Source of the DNA: Flagellimonas algicola
Lineage (GTDB): Bacteria; Bacteroidota; Bacteroidia; Flavobacteriales; Flavobacteriaceae
DNA: 64,000 nucleotides
Reading direction: 5' to 3'
Assembly (NCBI RefSeq): GCF_005937185.1
Contig: NZ_VCNI01000001.1
Location: forward strand, 1,608,657 to 1,672,656
Below the pieces are notes generated by a model, which was not told the DNA's origin, did no database searches, and saw only the letters and a list, made by a program, of their open reading frames with translations. This document shows, one piece after another, positions 1-9,567 of this stretch (position 1 is its first letter; every line of letters begins with the position of its first letter). Position numbers and translations under genes: made by a program.

Positions 1-1289
1 GCACTCGTTTTGTTAAATAACCAATGACAAATACAGTTAGAATTGGAATGCTGTAAATGCCGTTCACTTCTTGTAAATATGCAAAAAGACTACCTGCATT
101 TGCAATGAAAGGCGCTACGAACATAGCAAATATGGCAAGTAAAATTCCGAAGGTTTTACCTCTTTTGACCACTAAGGATTCACCTGCCGATTTGTTGATA
201 TGCTGTTTGTAGATGTCTATTCCAAACAACGTTACGGAACTATTAAGCACACTGTTGAAAGAACTTAAAATAGCCCCAAAAAGCACCGCGGCGAAGAAAC
301 CGACAAAGTAGTTTGGGAGTACTTCCCTGACCAACCTGGGATAGGCCTGATCAGCATTATCCAGTGTTCCCTCAAAAAGATGATAGGCAATTACACCGGG
401 CAGTACAACAATGAGAGGGCCAAGAATCTTTATGAAAGCTGCCAACATCAAACCCTTCTGTCCTTCGGCCAAATTTTTGGCGCCTAAAGCACGTTGAATA
501 ATTTGCTGATTGGTTCCCCAATAAAAAAGTTGAACCAACATCAGACCGGTAAATATCGTTGTAAAAGGTACTGATGCCGTTTCGTCGCCCAGCGACTTAA
601 ATTTTTCGGGGTTCGATTCCGTTAGCGCCGATATGCCCTCGATTAAGCTTCCATTTCCGATCGCCACCAAACCGAATATTGGAATCAAAAGACCACCGGT
701 CAATAGGCCAATTGCATTGATGGTATCGGAAACTGCAACAGCTTTGAGTCCTCCAAAAATTGCATAAACGGAACCAACAATTCCTATGCCCCACACCGTG
801 ATCCATATAGCTTGGGTTTCAGTTATATTTAAAAGCAAAGGAATATCGAACATCCCCACAATGGCTACGGAACCTGAATATAATATGACCGGTAAAAGCA
901 CAATGGCATATCCCGTTAGGAACAATCCCGAGGTCAATGTTTTGGTAGCTACATCGAATCTATCTGCCAAGAACTCTGAAATAGTTGTAAGCCCCTGCTT
1001 AAGGTATCTTGGCAATAAAAAAAGTGCGGTGATTACCATTGCTATTGCTGCAAGTGTTTCCCAAGCCATTACCAAAATACCTTCAGTATAGGCTTGGCCA
1101 TTCAAGCCCACAATCTGCTCTGTAGACAAATTAGTAAGCAAAATGGAACCCGCAATGACACCTGCAGTAAGGCTTCTCCCTGCTAAAAAATAGCCGTCTG
1201 AGGACTTTTCATCTGTCTTTCTTGTTGCCAAATAGGCGATTATGGCAACTAGTGCGGTAAATCCAATAAAAGAAATAATTGCTATCATA
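1..1289 (-). CDS. Sodium/solute symporter (SSS family), 3' end cut by window edge
   Basis: An inner-membrane Na+-coupled uptake protein of the SSS/SLC5 family. It starts with ATG at 1289; 429 codons are visible and the frame runs off the left edge without a stop. Family members are usually 500-560 residues, so roughly the last 100 are missing. The visible part is almost continuous hydrophobic helices. It carries SSS-type signatures: IFGGLKAVAVSD in the middle and FGAILSSFNSVLNSSVTLFG towards the visible end. It is the last visible gene of the left operon, 50 bases after the DUF5060 glycosidase, so its cargo is probably a galactan-derived monosaccharide such as galactose or 3,6-anhydrogalactose. 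The substrate is inferred from context only; the family assignment is firm. Confidence 0.9.
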
Positions 1290-1339
1290 TTTTTGGAATT
1301 GAATAGACGAACTCGTTTTTTGACTCCACTGACATAATA

Positions 1340-3154
1340 TTATCTCTTTCTTACCAGAACTACCCAATCCAGATCTTTCTCCTTTTTAACAGGGGGCCAT
1401 CCTAGAGACTGCTTTCCTGTGCCTGAAATAGACTTTATTTTTCCTTGTTGTAGTTGGCCACCTTTTCTTGGATTATACCAAGAAACCTCATATTTCCCTT
1501 CTACATTGCCCATATCCAAGGTAGCTTCCCCTCCCTGTTTTAAAAACACCACATAACTTTCCCCTGGCTTGGCCAGCACATAATCTCCTTCCGAAGAGAT
1601 AAGAGCATCGTTCGATTCCATCTCCCAAACAGGAATTTTATTGTCATTGAAAAAATCCAAACAGATTTTGCCTTGGTCCCAAAACAAATCTCGCGAACGA
1701 AAATCTTGGCAACTTAGGTCTGAATGTGGATGCTTATATCCAAAATACCATTCGGTGCCCCACGCCCCTGCCATCATTGCACCCCAAAGCCCATTTTTCC
1801 GGGCGTTGTCATGTGCGGGATCTTCGGTATCCGTGATTAGGGAATGTTGGGCATCGCCCGGCTCATCACAGGCTACAGCCCATACCTTACCAGCGGCTTT
1901 TGATTCTTCTAAAACACGAAGAATTTGTGAATGTACCCTGCTAAAATCTTCTTTGTTTGTTTGCAAAGAGGCGCCTGTAAACTTGGTATTCTGACCATAT
2001 AAACCATCAAACCAATGGCCATTATGAATTACGATATGATGGTTGTACGCGTCAATTTCCGAAATATATTCTGCTAACCGAATCCGTTCGGCCACATCAA
2101 GAGGAAAGGTCGGTGGGGTTTCTGTCCAGTCGCCCGTCTCTTCTGCAAGGTTCCAATTTAATGCAAGATGATGACCAAAACGGGCCACCAACTCGCGGTA
2201 GTAGAGTTTGGTATAGAGTCCTGTTCCACCATTATCCAACAAACCTTGATTTTCATGTTCCAAGGTTTTAAAATGCAGGAACATGCCCAGCTTATTGGCA
2301 TGTTCAAAAAGAATTTCCCATTGTGCCAGCTTCGAGACATCAAAGCGATCCCATGTATCGTAATCAACGTAGGGAAAAACATTCCGGTCATCGCCAGCAA
2401 TATTCATGGTTAAAAAGGAAAAGGCATTCATTCCCTTTGAAGCCAAATAATTTATGGCCCCGACAAGTTCTTTACCTTTCCCATCTTTCCAAGTGGGATC
2501 ACCATTTTTCCAATCTTGCCGATGTGCGTCCCATGTCTTTACTAATTCATCCTTATGTCCGTCCTTATGAAAAGTGCCATCAAATTGGTCGTATGCCAGC
2601 AAATTTTCAGGCGCGTCTGGGCCGCATTTCAAAAAATACTCTCCATTCTGAAATTTCAAGTACCGCTCCCCTACATATTCGAGCATTCCTTTTCCTCTAA
2701 AATCCCTTCCGAATTTATCCGATTCTGCGATGATAAATTTACCCGATACCCCATCCATAAACCCGGCACTTGACAACTTTTCCGAAGTTCGGACAGCTGC
2801 CCATTTTCCTTTTTTAAAATCGACCGTGTATTGCCATTCCCCAACTTGGTTTGGTGTAAAATGAGCTTTCCAAATGGTACCGGATTCAGCACTTGTATTA
2901 GCCGCATCACCATCGGCAGCAAAGTAACCCGGAATCAAAAATTCCGCACCAGTTGCTGTGTGCGTGAACGTGACATTTAAACGATACTGAAGGAAAGGAT
3001 TTTCTTCAGCCTGTTCATAAGTCTCAGGTCCTTCAAAAACCAAAGTAACTTTATGCCACTTTTTAAGCTCCCCTTCTACCTCTTGGGCTTCAACCCTATT
3101 CAGAATAATTGATGTAAGGAACAATAGTCCGATATAAAACCTATTTATTTTCAT
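1340..3154 (-). CDS. Secreted DUF5060 / TIM-barrel glycoside hydrolase
   Basis: A 604-residue exported protein. Residues 1-23 form a signal peptide (cut near VEAQ). Residues about 32-115 look like the beta-sandwich DUF5060 domain. From about 150 to 500 follows a barrel resembling clan GH-A enzymes of the DUF4038/GH140 neighbourhood. The last 90 residues look like the small collagen-binding-like beta domain often found at the end of such proteins. Candidate catalytic acids are Glu338 or Glu339 (in LNWNLAEETGDW) and Glu431 (in VACDEPGD), with the spacing expected for an acid/base and nucleophile on strands 4 and 7. The gene lies in the agar operon, 36 bases after an SDR gene. I do not recognise a characterised homologue with known substrate; the domain reading is inference from sequence pattern. 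Confidence 0.7.
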   Translation of the reverse strand: MKINRFYIGLLFLTSIILNRVEAQEVEGELKKWHKVTLVFEGPETYEQAEENPFLQYRLNVTFTHTATGAEFLIPGYFAADGDAANTSAESGTIWKAHFTPNQVGEWQYTVDFKKGKWAAVRTSEKLSSAGFMDGVSGKFIIAESDKFGRDFRGKGMLEYVGERYLKFQNGEYFLKCGPDAPENLLAYDQFDGTFHKDGHKDELVKTWDAHRQDWKNGDPTWKDGKGKELVGAINYLASKGMNAFSFLTMNIAGDDRNVFPYVDYDTWDRFDVSKLAQWEILFEHANKLGMFLHFKTLEHENQGLLDNGGTGLYTKLYYRELVARFGHHLALNWNLAEETGDWTETPPTFPLDVAERIRLAEYISEIDAYNHHIVIHNGHWFDGLYGQNTKFTGASLQTNKEDFSRVHSQILRVLEESKAAGKVWAVACDEPGDAQHSLITDTEDPAHDNARKNGLWGAMMAGAWGTEWYFGYKHPHSDLSCQDFRSRDLFWDQGKICLDFFNDNKIPVWEMESNDALISSEGDYVLAKPGESYVVFLKQGGEATLDMGNVEGKYEVSWYNPRKGGQLQQGKIKSISGTGKQSLGWPPVKKEKDLDWVVLVRKR

Positions 3155-3190
3155 GTGTTCTTTGATAAAATTTGATTCTTAATTCGCTAA

Positions 3191-3907
3191 TCACCAAGGT
3201 ATTATTTCTCCTTTTTCAGATAAAAAACTACCCGTTTGGCGAAATTTGAGCTGTGCTATGGTCGATGTAATGTCTGTTACGGCTTCTTCAATGCTGGTTG
3301 TTGCATCATCACCTCCCATTTCGGTTCTGACCCAACCCGGATTAATCGCAAAAACCCCTATTTCCTTCGCCTTTAACTTCTCTGCCAATCGAATCGTAAT
3401 GCTATGCAAGGCACATTTGCTGGCTGCATAAGCATCAAAATGATTTAGCGGATTAATATTCCAGCTTAATGAACCCATGCCCGAGCTTATCTGTATCAAC
3501 TTTCCTCCCTTAGCCATGAATGGGGCTATGGCCTGCGAGGTAAGTGCAGGGCCGATAGTATTTATGCGAAAATGTTTTTCGAAAGTCGCCATCGTCCATG
3601 CTTCAAATTTTTCTTCCATCGAAATTCCTGCATTGTTTATGACGATGCGAAATGAAGGTTGCACCATTTTCAATTCTTTGGTAAATCCTACCAAAGATGC
3701 TTCGTTGCTTACATCCAATCTTAGAATCAACAAGCGATCAGCATGTTGTTCTCGCAACCGGTCCAATTCTGTTTGCTTTTCAATAGTTCTAACAGCGGCA
3801 ATTATTGATTTTCCTTCTTTCAAATAATGACGAACATATCCCAGGCCCATGCCACGGTTAGCTCCCGTAATTAAAATACTTTGCGAAAAGGCATTTTTAC
3901 CTTTCAT
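3191..3907 (-). CDS. Short-chain dehydrogenase/reductase (C-factor-like)
   Basis: A 238-residue cytoplasmic SDR. It has the nucleotide-binding motif TGANRGMG near residue 14, the NNAG motif in the middle and the catalytic YAASK motif, followed by NPGWVRTEMGG, which is typical of the C-factor (CsgA-like) SDR branch. Its substrate cannot be read from the sequence. The gene lies between the RhaT-like transporter (18 bases upstream) and the DUF5060 glycosidase, inside the agar operon, which suggests a redox step on a sugar or sugar acid. It is clearly different from the KduD-like SDR at 8702-9472, so the operon has two distinct SDRs. ATG start at 3907. Confidence 0.75.
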   Translation of the reverse strand: MKGKNAFSQSILITGANRGMGLGYVRHYLKEGKSIIAAVRTIEKQTELDRLREQHADRLLILRLDVSNEASLVGFTKELKMVQPSFRIVINNAGISMEEKFEAWTMATFEKHFRINTIGPALTSQAIAPFMAKGGKLIQISSGMGSLSWNINPLNHFDAYAASKCALHSITIRLAEKLKAKEIGVFAINPGWVRTEMGGDDATTSIEEAVTDITSTIAQLKFRQTGSFLSEKGEIIPW

Positions 3908-3925
3908 GCCATATAAGTTTCAATA

Positions 3926-4948
3926 TTAGGCTTGTGCATTGCCATAAGCAATGACCACAATACCTATAATCATACAAGCGAGCCCGGCATAAAGCATATT
4001 TCGGGCTTTAGAAGAGGCTCTTACCCATTCAGAGGTGATAATGCCACTCACTATGGCCGTGGCTACAGATGCCGTATTGAATATTGCATAACCAACCGTA
4101 TTACCTGAGGCACCCAATTTAGAGGCTGCATAAGCAAAAAGTGCGGAAGCTGCATAATGGAATACGGCCATGATTAAGATGAGCATAAAATTTCTGCTAA
4201 ATGAGCTGGTTCTAAAATCACCCCATGCTTTTTTAGCATTCAATTGCCATAAAAAATATGCGGTCATGACAATACCACCACTAATAAAAATAGGAAACAT
4301 TACAGCAATTGCGGTTACCCAACCGGCATTGCCCTGTAGAGCAACGGCTTCTTCCAAATAGGGCCTGCCCACTGCATTTGCATAACTGAAACCGGTAGCT
4401 AGCAGACCACCAACAACGGCAATTAATATGCCCGTGGTCATGGAACCTTTATCCGAGTTGGTAGTCTGATCTGCATTAAGTTTTGCTTCGTCTTTTTCCC
4501 TCGTCAAACCCGCCTTACCATTGAGGATGACTCCCAACAGAACCACCAGAATCCCCAGTAGGACAAAAGTCAATACATTTGATGGAGGAATCCCATCTAC
4601 TATAAATGGCAGTAGTGAACCCACTAAAATAATGGTTCCGATAAATATTGAAAAACCAAGTGAAAGCCCTATATGATTAATTGCCTTGCTCCACATCATT
4701 ACTCCAATACCCCAAAGAAAACTGGACAGCCCCATTTTAACCCATATGTCAATGGGCATATTTGTGAAAATTTCTTGAAAACCCTGTATCAACATTAAAG
4801 AAGCGATAATGGGCACCACAAACATGGTCAATAAAAAAAAGAGGCTCCAGGTATTTTCATATTTGAAACCTTTGGTGAATTTTTCCGGTAAGGCATAAAG
4901 CCCTAACATTAATCCGGCAAAAACTGCCCATAAAACTCCTTCAATCAT
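3926..4948 (-). CDS. RhaT-like sugar/proton symporter (DMT superfamily)
   Basis: A 340-residue inner-membrane protein with about ten hydrophobic helices and a charged cytoplasmic loop around residues 148-168. The overall pattern, including WSLFFLLTMFVVPIIAS near residue 35 and the AYAASKLG segment in the second half, fits the L-rhamnose/proton symporter (RhaT) family. In this operon the cargo is more likely galactose or an anhydrogalactose than rhamnose, since no rhamnose isomerase, kinase or aldolase gene is nearby. It sits 75 bases downstream of galM and 18 bases before the SDR gene. The family call is good; the substrate is inference. Confidence 0.7.
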   Translation of the reverse strand: MIEGVLWAVFAGLMLGLYALPEKFTKGFKYENTWSLFFLLTMFVVPIIASLMLIQGFQEIFTNMPIDIWVKMGLSSFLWGIGVMMWSKAINHIGLSLGFSIFIGTIILVGSLLPFIVDGIPPSNVLTFVLLGILVVLLGVILNGKAGLTREKDEAKLNADQTTNSDKGSMTTGILIAVVGGLLATGFSYANAVGRPYLEEAVALQGNAGWVTAIAVMFPIFISGGIVMTAYFLWQLNAKKAWGDFRTSSFSRNFMLILIMAVFHYAASALFAYAASKLGASGNTVGYAIFNTASVATAIVSGIITSEWVRASSKARNMLYAGLACMIIGIVVIAYGNAQA

Positions 4949-5023
4949 AACATTGTTTTTTAGTTGGTTTTTCGTTTAAAATTTTGCTCCATCCAATTCT
5001 TACGAAAAAGGCGAAGCTATTTT

Positions 5024-6067
5024 TTACCATTTGAATGCAAAAATGGTCGTGCTATCATAAGCTTCTCCCTTCTTGAGAATACTTTTCGGGGAATCGGGAA
5101 TGTTGGGTCCATTGGGATACCGATGCGTTTCACAACAAAAGCCACGGTACTTACCATATTTTTGGCCTGATTCCCTTTTCAATTCATCTGAAGTATACTT
5201 TCCGGTGTAGAATAGCATACCCGGTTCGGTAGTTGAAACTTGCAATGTCCGGCCACTTTTAGGTTCATGAACCTCAGCAACCTTTTTCAATTCAAATCCT
5301 TTTTCTTTGAATAGGTAGAAGTGTTCAAAACCATCACCTAGCGCTTTATGAACGTCTCCAATTCGTTTACCATTTCTTAAATCATCAACCGAACCCCTAA
5401 CAGAAACATTCTCACCAGTAGCTGCTCCCGTAGCATCCCAAATCTGCTTGGTATCAGAATGGATTCTAACAAAATGATTTTCCACATTTTCGAAAAATCC
5501 CGAAAGATTGAAGTAGGTATGATTGGTTATCGTAAATGGCGTGTCGGCATCTGTCTCTGCATGATAATCAATTCGTATTTCATTTTTATTTGTTAACGTA
5601 AATTTCACCGATACGTCCACATTGCCCGGAAAGCCTTCTTCTAAATGAAGACTTTTAATGGTCATTTCAATTTCTGCAACGTTTTCATCAAAGGACTTTA
5701 CAGCCCATATTTTCTTATCAAAACCAATTTCTCCACCATGAAGATTATTATCGCCCACAATCTTTGCCAGCTGATATTCCTCACTATTCAGTGTAAAGAT
5801 CGAATCTTTGATTTGTGAACAATAGCGGCCAACTGTTCCACCAAAATATGGTGCATTAGCTCTATAGGCATCGGAAAAATAACTTTCAAATGTGTTGAAA
5901 CCACATACGATTTCTTCGAATTCCCCTTTGCTATTAGGAATTTCTATTGAGGTAATAGTAGCGCCATAATTGCAGATTTTAACAAGCATACCGTTGTCAT
6001 TCTCCAAAGTGTAGTGCTTTACTTTTTTGCCTTCAAGATCTCCAAAATCAGTTTCAACTGTTTTCAT
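5024..6067 (-). CDS. galM: Aldose 1-epimerase
   Basis: A 347-residue mutarotase converting beta-D-galactose (or glucose) to the alpha anomer, the first step towards the Leloir pathway. The family's catalytic residues are visible: His110 in NNLHGGEIGFD, His183 in TNHTYFNLSG and the general base Glu313 in GFCCETHRYPNGPN. No signal peptide is seen, so it acts in the cytoplasm. It follows the cycloisomerase gene by 9 bases. Its job here is probably to handle the galactose released from neoagarobiose together with 3,6-anhydro-L-galactose by the GH2 and GH117 enzymes of the same operon. No galK or galT gene is visible in the window. Confidence 0.92.
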   Translation of the reverse strand: MKTVETDFGDLEGKKVKHYTLENDNGMLVKICNYGATITSIEIPNSKGEFEEIVCGFNTFESYFSDAYRANAPYFGGTVGRYCSQIKDSIFTLNSEEYQLAKIVGDNNLHGGEIGFDKKIWAVKSFDENVAEIEMTIKSLHLEEGFPGNVDVSVKFTLTNKNEIRIDYHAETDADTPFTITNHTYFNLSGFFENVENHFVRIHSDTKQIWDATGAATGENVSVRGSVDDLRNGKRIGDVHKALGDGFEHFYLFKEKGFELKKVAEVHEPKSGRTLQVSTTEPGMLFYTGKYTSDELKRESGQKYGKYRGFCCETHRYPNGPNIPDSPKSILKKGEAYDSTTIFAFKW

Positions 6068-6076
6068 TTTATGCTT

Positions 6077-7168
6077 TTATTGTTTGTATGGCATCAATTT
6101 TTCCCAATCAAATTCAACTCCGATTCCGGGGGTATTTGAAGCTACCGCACGATAATTTTCGACTACCAAGGGTCTTTTTGTATATGTGTCTATAGGAAAG
6201 CTATGCACTTCGAGCCAGCCCGAATTGGGCTGCGCTGAAACCAAGCTAACATGTAGTTCCTGCATTCCATGGGAGCAAACGGGAATGCCATTCTCATTGG
6301 CCAATCTTGCTACTTTTAACCAACCTGTGATTCCGCCACAATTGGACGCGTCTGGTTGCACATATGATAATTTGGCCTGCTCGATAGCATATTCAAACTC
6401 ATGAATGGTATGCAAATTTTCCCCCATGGCCAATGGAAAGCCTGTTGCATCCGAAATTTCGGCAAAACCTTTATAATTATCGGGAATAATCGGCTCCTCG
6501 AACCACGTGATATCATATTGTTTAAATCGCTCAATTGCCTCGATAGCCTTTTCGACAGTCATTGAGTAATTCGCATCAACCATAAAAGTCACTTCAGGGC
6601 CAATAAATTCACGTACTGCCTTTATCCGGTCGATATCTTCATCAAGTTTTTCCCGACCAATTTTGATTTTAACAGCATTGAATCCAGCTGCCAAATAGCC
6701 CTCCATATTTTTCAACAACTTCGGAATAGGGAATTGTAAATCGATTCCCCCGCAATAGGCCTTACATGTATTTCCCGCACCACCGGCCATTTTCCAAAGC
6801 GGCTGTCCAGCTTTTTTGCATTTGATATCCCAAAGTGCAATATCAATTGTAGAAACGGCAAATGAAACGATTCCACCTCGCCCAACATAATGCATGTGCC
6901 ATTCCATAAAGTCATATATCCCATCTACATCGAGGCCATCTTTTCTTATTAGGGCAGGAGCAATATCATAGTGAACCATTGCCTTTATAGCCCTACCACC
7001 TTTGCCGCCGGTGTACGTGTAGCCCGTTCCTTGACTGCCATCCTCTAATGTTATCGTCGTGGTCACCAGCTCAAAATGTGTATGGTCACCATGTTTGGCA
7101 TCGTTCATAACCTCCGGCAGTGGAACCCGAAACAAATCACATACAACCGTTTTTATTCGCGTATTCAT
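6077..7168 (-). CDS. 3,6-anhydro-L-galactonate cycloisomerase (enolase superfamily)
   Basis: A 363-residue mandelate racemase/muconate lactonizing enzyme family member. Lysines of the KxK motif are K167 and K169, the metal ligands are Asp198, Glu224 and Glu250, and His300 fits the second catalytic base. The N-terminal part ([20 protein letters not shown], then [11 protein letters not shown]) closely matches what I recall of the Vibrio sp. EJY3 enzyme that opens 3,6-anhydro-L-galactonate to 2-keto-3-deoxy-L-galactonate. Its start abuts the stop of the aldehyde dehydrogenase gene with no base between, which fits consecutive steps: oxidation of 3,6-anhydro-L-galactose, then ring opening. Family assignment is near certain; the substrate is strong inference from similarity plus context. 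Confidence 0.88.
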   Translation of the reverse strand: MNTRIKTVVCDLFRVPLPEVMNDAKHGDHTHFELVTTTITLEDGSQGTGYTYTGGKGGRAIKAMVHYDIAPALIRKDGLDVDGIYDFMEWHMHYVGRGGIVSFAVSTIDIALWDIKCKKAGQPLWKMAGGAGNTCKAYCGGIDLQFPIPKLLKNMEGYLAAGFNAVKIKIGREKLDEDIDRIKAVREFIGPEVTFMVDANYSMTVEKAIEAIERFKQYDITWFEEPIIPDNYKGFAEISDATGFPLAMGENLHTIHEFEYAIEQAKLSYVQPDASNCGGITGWLKVARLANENGIPVCSHGMQELHVSLVSAQPNSGWLEVHSFPIDTYTKRPLVVENYRAVASNTPGIGVEFDWEKLMPYKQ

Positions 7169-8623
7169 TTAGGCTTTATGTCTGATGTAGAAGGTTTTCT
7201 TTTCTAGGTATTGCTCGAAACCATATTTACCATCCTCACCACCGGAACCGCTTAGCTTGTAGCCATTGTGAAAGCCTTGATGTTGTTCGCCATGGCCTCT
7301 ATTAACGTAAATTTCACCGTATTCCAATTCGTCGTTACACTTCATTATAGTGTTCATGTCATTGGTGAAAACCATGGCAGCCAAACCATATTCGCAATCG
7401 TTGGCATACCCAACAACCTCATCGAAAGTTTTGAATTTCAAAACTGGTAAAATGGGCCCGAACGATTCTTCATGAACAATAGTCATATCTTGGGTAACAT
7501 TGATAAGAACAGTTGGTTCAAACCAATAGCCCTTATCGAATTGACTTCCCTCGGGGCGCTTACCACCTGTAGCCAGAGTGGCTCCTTCTTTCAAACTCAC
7601 CTCAACCAAATGCTCCATATGCTTCAGTTCGGAGGCATTGACTTTGGGCCCCATATCTGTTTCATCCAACATGGGATCGCCAACTTTCAAAGCTTTTGTT
7701 TTTGCAATAAATTTTTCCATGAAGCTGTCATAAATACCCTCATGGACATACATTCTTTCATTGCAGGTGCAGACTTGTCCGCAATTGTCAAAACGGGAAT
7801 GCAACGCAGCATCGACCGCAGCTTCAATATCCGCATCCTCAAATACGATGAATGGAGCTTTTCCTCCCAGTTCTAGCTGAACATGAGTTAGGTTTTGTGC
7901 TGCATTACGGGCTATTCGTTGTCCTACGGGTGTTGAACCCGTCATGGTTACCATTTTAGTGATCGGACTCTCTACGAGCGCATTACCCATTGCCCTACCT
8001 GGGCCTGTAAGTATGTTTAGCACCCCGTCCGGCAGTCCTGCCTTCTTGGCCAGATTACCGAGCTCCAAGGTAGCCAAGGGTGTTTCTGAAGTCGGCTTTA
8101 TTACTACAGTGTTACCAGCAACCAAAGCTGGCCCTATTTTTCGACCGGCCAATGCCAAAGGAAAGTTCCAAGCTGTTATGGCGACAACCACTCCCCTAGG
8201 AATTTTCTGAATCCATATTTGCTCGTTAGGATTATCGGAAGGAATAATATCGCCCTCAATTCTTCTTGCCCCCTCGCACGCATATTCAATAAAAGAAGCA
8301 GTAACAGCAACTTCCATTTTGGCCACCTTTAGCAACTTGCCTTGTTCTTTTACCAATAATTCGGCCAACTCATCTGCATTGGCTTTAATCTCATCAACCA
8401 ATTTGTAAAGCATTTCCGCGCGTTCACGTGCTGGTAGCTTTTTCCATGATTTTTGAGCAAGCTCTGCCGCTTCAAGAGCCATTTGGGCTTCTTCTGTTGT
8501 TCCATTCTGAACTCTTGCAACTAACTCTTCCGTAGCTGGATTGACCACATCGATGGTTTCACCGGAAGTTGATGTTATCCATTTTCCATCAATGAATAGT
8601 TGGTATTCTTTTATTTCTGACAT
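7169..8623 (-). CDS. Aldehyde dehydrogenase, probable 3,6-anhydro-L-galactose dehydrogenase
   Basis: A 484-residue cytoplasmic NAD(P)+-dependent aldehyde dehydrogenase with all key residues: catalytic Cys285 in DNCGQVCTCNERM, general base Glu251 in LELGGKAPF and the cofactor-loop AWNFPLALAG. It resembles lactaldehyde/glycolaldehyde dehydrogenases. Being fused end to start with the anhydrogalactonate cycloisomerase gene, it most likely oxidises the aldehyde of 3,6-anhydro-L-galactose to the acid, the first committed step of agar-specific sugar catabolism. A second, distinct ALDH/cycloisomerase pair at 36717-39310 probably serves the D-enantiomer from carrageenan. The ALDH call is certain, the substrate is inferred. 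Confidence 0.85.
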   Translation of the reverse strand: MSEIKEYQLFIDGKWITSTSGETIDVVNPATEELVARVQNGTTEEAQMALEAAELAQKSWKKLPARERAEMLYKLVDEIKANADELAELLVKEQGKLLKVAKMEVAVTASFIEYACEGARRIEGDIIPSDNPNEQIWIQKIPRGVVVAITAWNFPLALAGRKIGPALVAGNTVVIKPTSETPLATLELGNLAKKAGLPDGVLNILTGPGRAMGNALVESPITKMVTMTGSTPVGQRIARNAAQNLTHVQLELGGKAPFIVFEDADIEAAVDAALHSRFDNCGQVCTCNERMYVHEGIYDSFMEKFIAKTKALKVGDPMLDETDMGPKVNASELKHMEHLVEVSLKEGATLATGGKRPEGSQFDKGYWFEPTVLINVTQDMTIVHEESFGPILPVLKFKTFDEVVGYANDCEYGLAAMVFTNDMNTIMKCNDELEYGEIYVNRGHGEQHQGFHNGYKLSGSGGEDGKYGFEQYLEKKTFYIRHKA

Positions 8624-8701
8624 GATTGTTCTTATTATAATTGTACTACACCTGTTTTTGTAAAGCCGAAATCCCCAGAGAGGGAAAAATGCATTTAGAA
8701 A

Positions 8702-9472
8702 TCATCTTCCCATCCATCCGCCATCGACCAACATGGTACCGCCATGCATATAATTGGAAGCGTTGGAACATAGAAAAACGATTGGGCCTTTAAAATCTTC
8801 AGGCTGTCCCCACCTACCTGCTGGAATACGAGCCAAAATAGAATCGGCACGTTCAGTATTATTACGGAGCGCTTCGGTATTATCGGTACTGATGTAACCT
8901 GGTGCAATAGCATTTACATTGACCCCTTTACCGGCCCATTCGTTCGCAAATGCCATTGTCATCTGGCCAATAGCACCTTTACTAGCTGCATAACCCGGTA
9001 CGGTTATACCTCCTTGAAAAGTTAGGAGTGATGCTGTAAATACAATTTTACCTTCACCTCTTTTCACCATTTCCTTTCCGATTTCCCGGGTCAAAACAAA
9101 CTGTGCAGTTTGGTTGACCTCAATAACCTTATCCCAATATTCATCTGAATGTTCTACCGCCGGAGCTCTTAGAATTGTTCCTGCATTGTTTACAAGAATG
9201 TCGATTTTAGGAAAATCGTCTTTAACCTGCTTTATAAACTCGTATAAGGCTTTACGATTGCTAAAATCGCAAGCATATGCCTTGAATTTTTGGCCAAGCC
9301 CTGTAACTTCTTTTTCTACGGAACTGCCGTCCTCTTCCAAGGTAGCGCTTACCCCAATAATATCCGCGCCAGCTTCAGCTAAACCAATGGCCATTGCTTT
9401 TCCAATTCCTCTCTTGCAACCCGTTACCAAGGCCGTTTTGCCACTTAAATTAAATTGATCTACTATGCTCAT
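8702..9472 (-). CDS. KduD-like SDR, probable 2,5-diketo-3-deoxy-L-galactonate reductase
   Basis: A 256-residue classical SDR resembling 2-deoxy-D-gluconate 3-dehydrogenase (KduD). The cofactor motif TGCKRGIG spans residues 17-24, NNAG is at 95-98, and the catalytic residues are Ser148, Tyr161 and Lys165 (YAASK). Known marine agar degraders convert 2-keto-3-deoxy-L-galactonate to 2-keto-3-deoxy-D-gluconate by oxidation at C5 followed by reduction. The neighbouring medium-chain dehydrogenase (9568-10584) fits the oxidation and this SDR fits the reduction. Which of the two does which is inference. It lies 95 bases after that gene and 78 bases before the ALDH gene. Confidence 0.78.
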   Translation of the reverse strand: MSIVDQFNLSGKTALVTGCKRGIGKAMAIGLAEAGADIIGVSATLEEDGSSVEKEVTGLGQKFKAYACDFSNRKALYEFIKQVKDDFPKIDILVNNAGTILRAPAVEHSDEYWDKVIEVNQTAQFVLTREIGKEMVKRGEGKIVFTASLLTFQGGITVPGYAASKGAIGQMTMAFANEWAGKGVNVNAIAPGYISTDNTEALRNNTERADSILARIPAGRWGQPEDFKGPIVFLCSNASNYMHGGTMLVDGGWMGR

Positions 9473-9523
9473 GCAAGTCTTTTATTTTGATGTGTTTTAT
9501 AATAGTGAACTCAAAATCGTTCA

Positions 9524-9537
9524 AATACTGGAGTATT
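9524..9537. promoter_or_regulatory. 14-bp palindrome in the gap before the KduD-like gene
   Basis: AATACT-GG-AGTATT is a perfect inverted repeat with a two-base centre, 52 bases upstream of the SDR start. It could be an operator for an internal promoter or a small hairpin after the dehydrogenase gene; no run of T follows, so a terminator is unlikely. A single 14-bp palindrome in AT-rich DNA can arise by chance. Confidence 0.25.
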
Positions 9538-9567
9538 GAGCCTTTTCGTTAATTGATTCCCTCAGGT

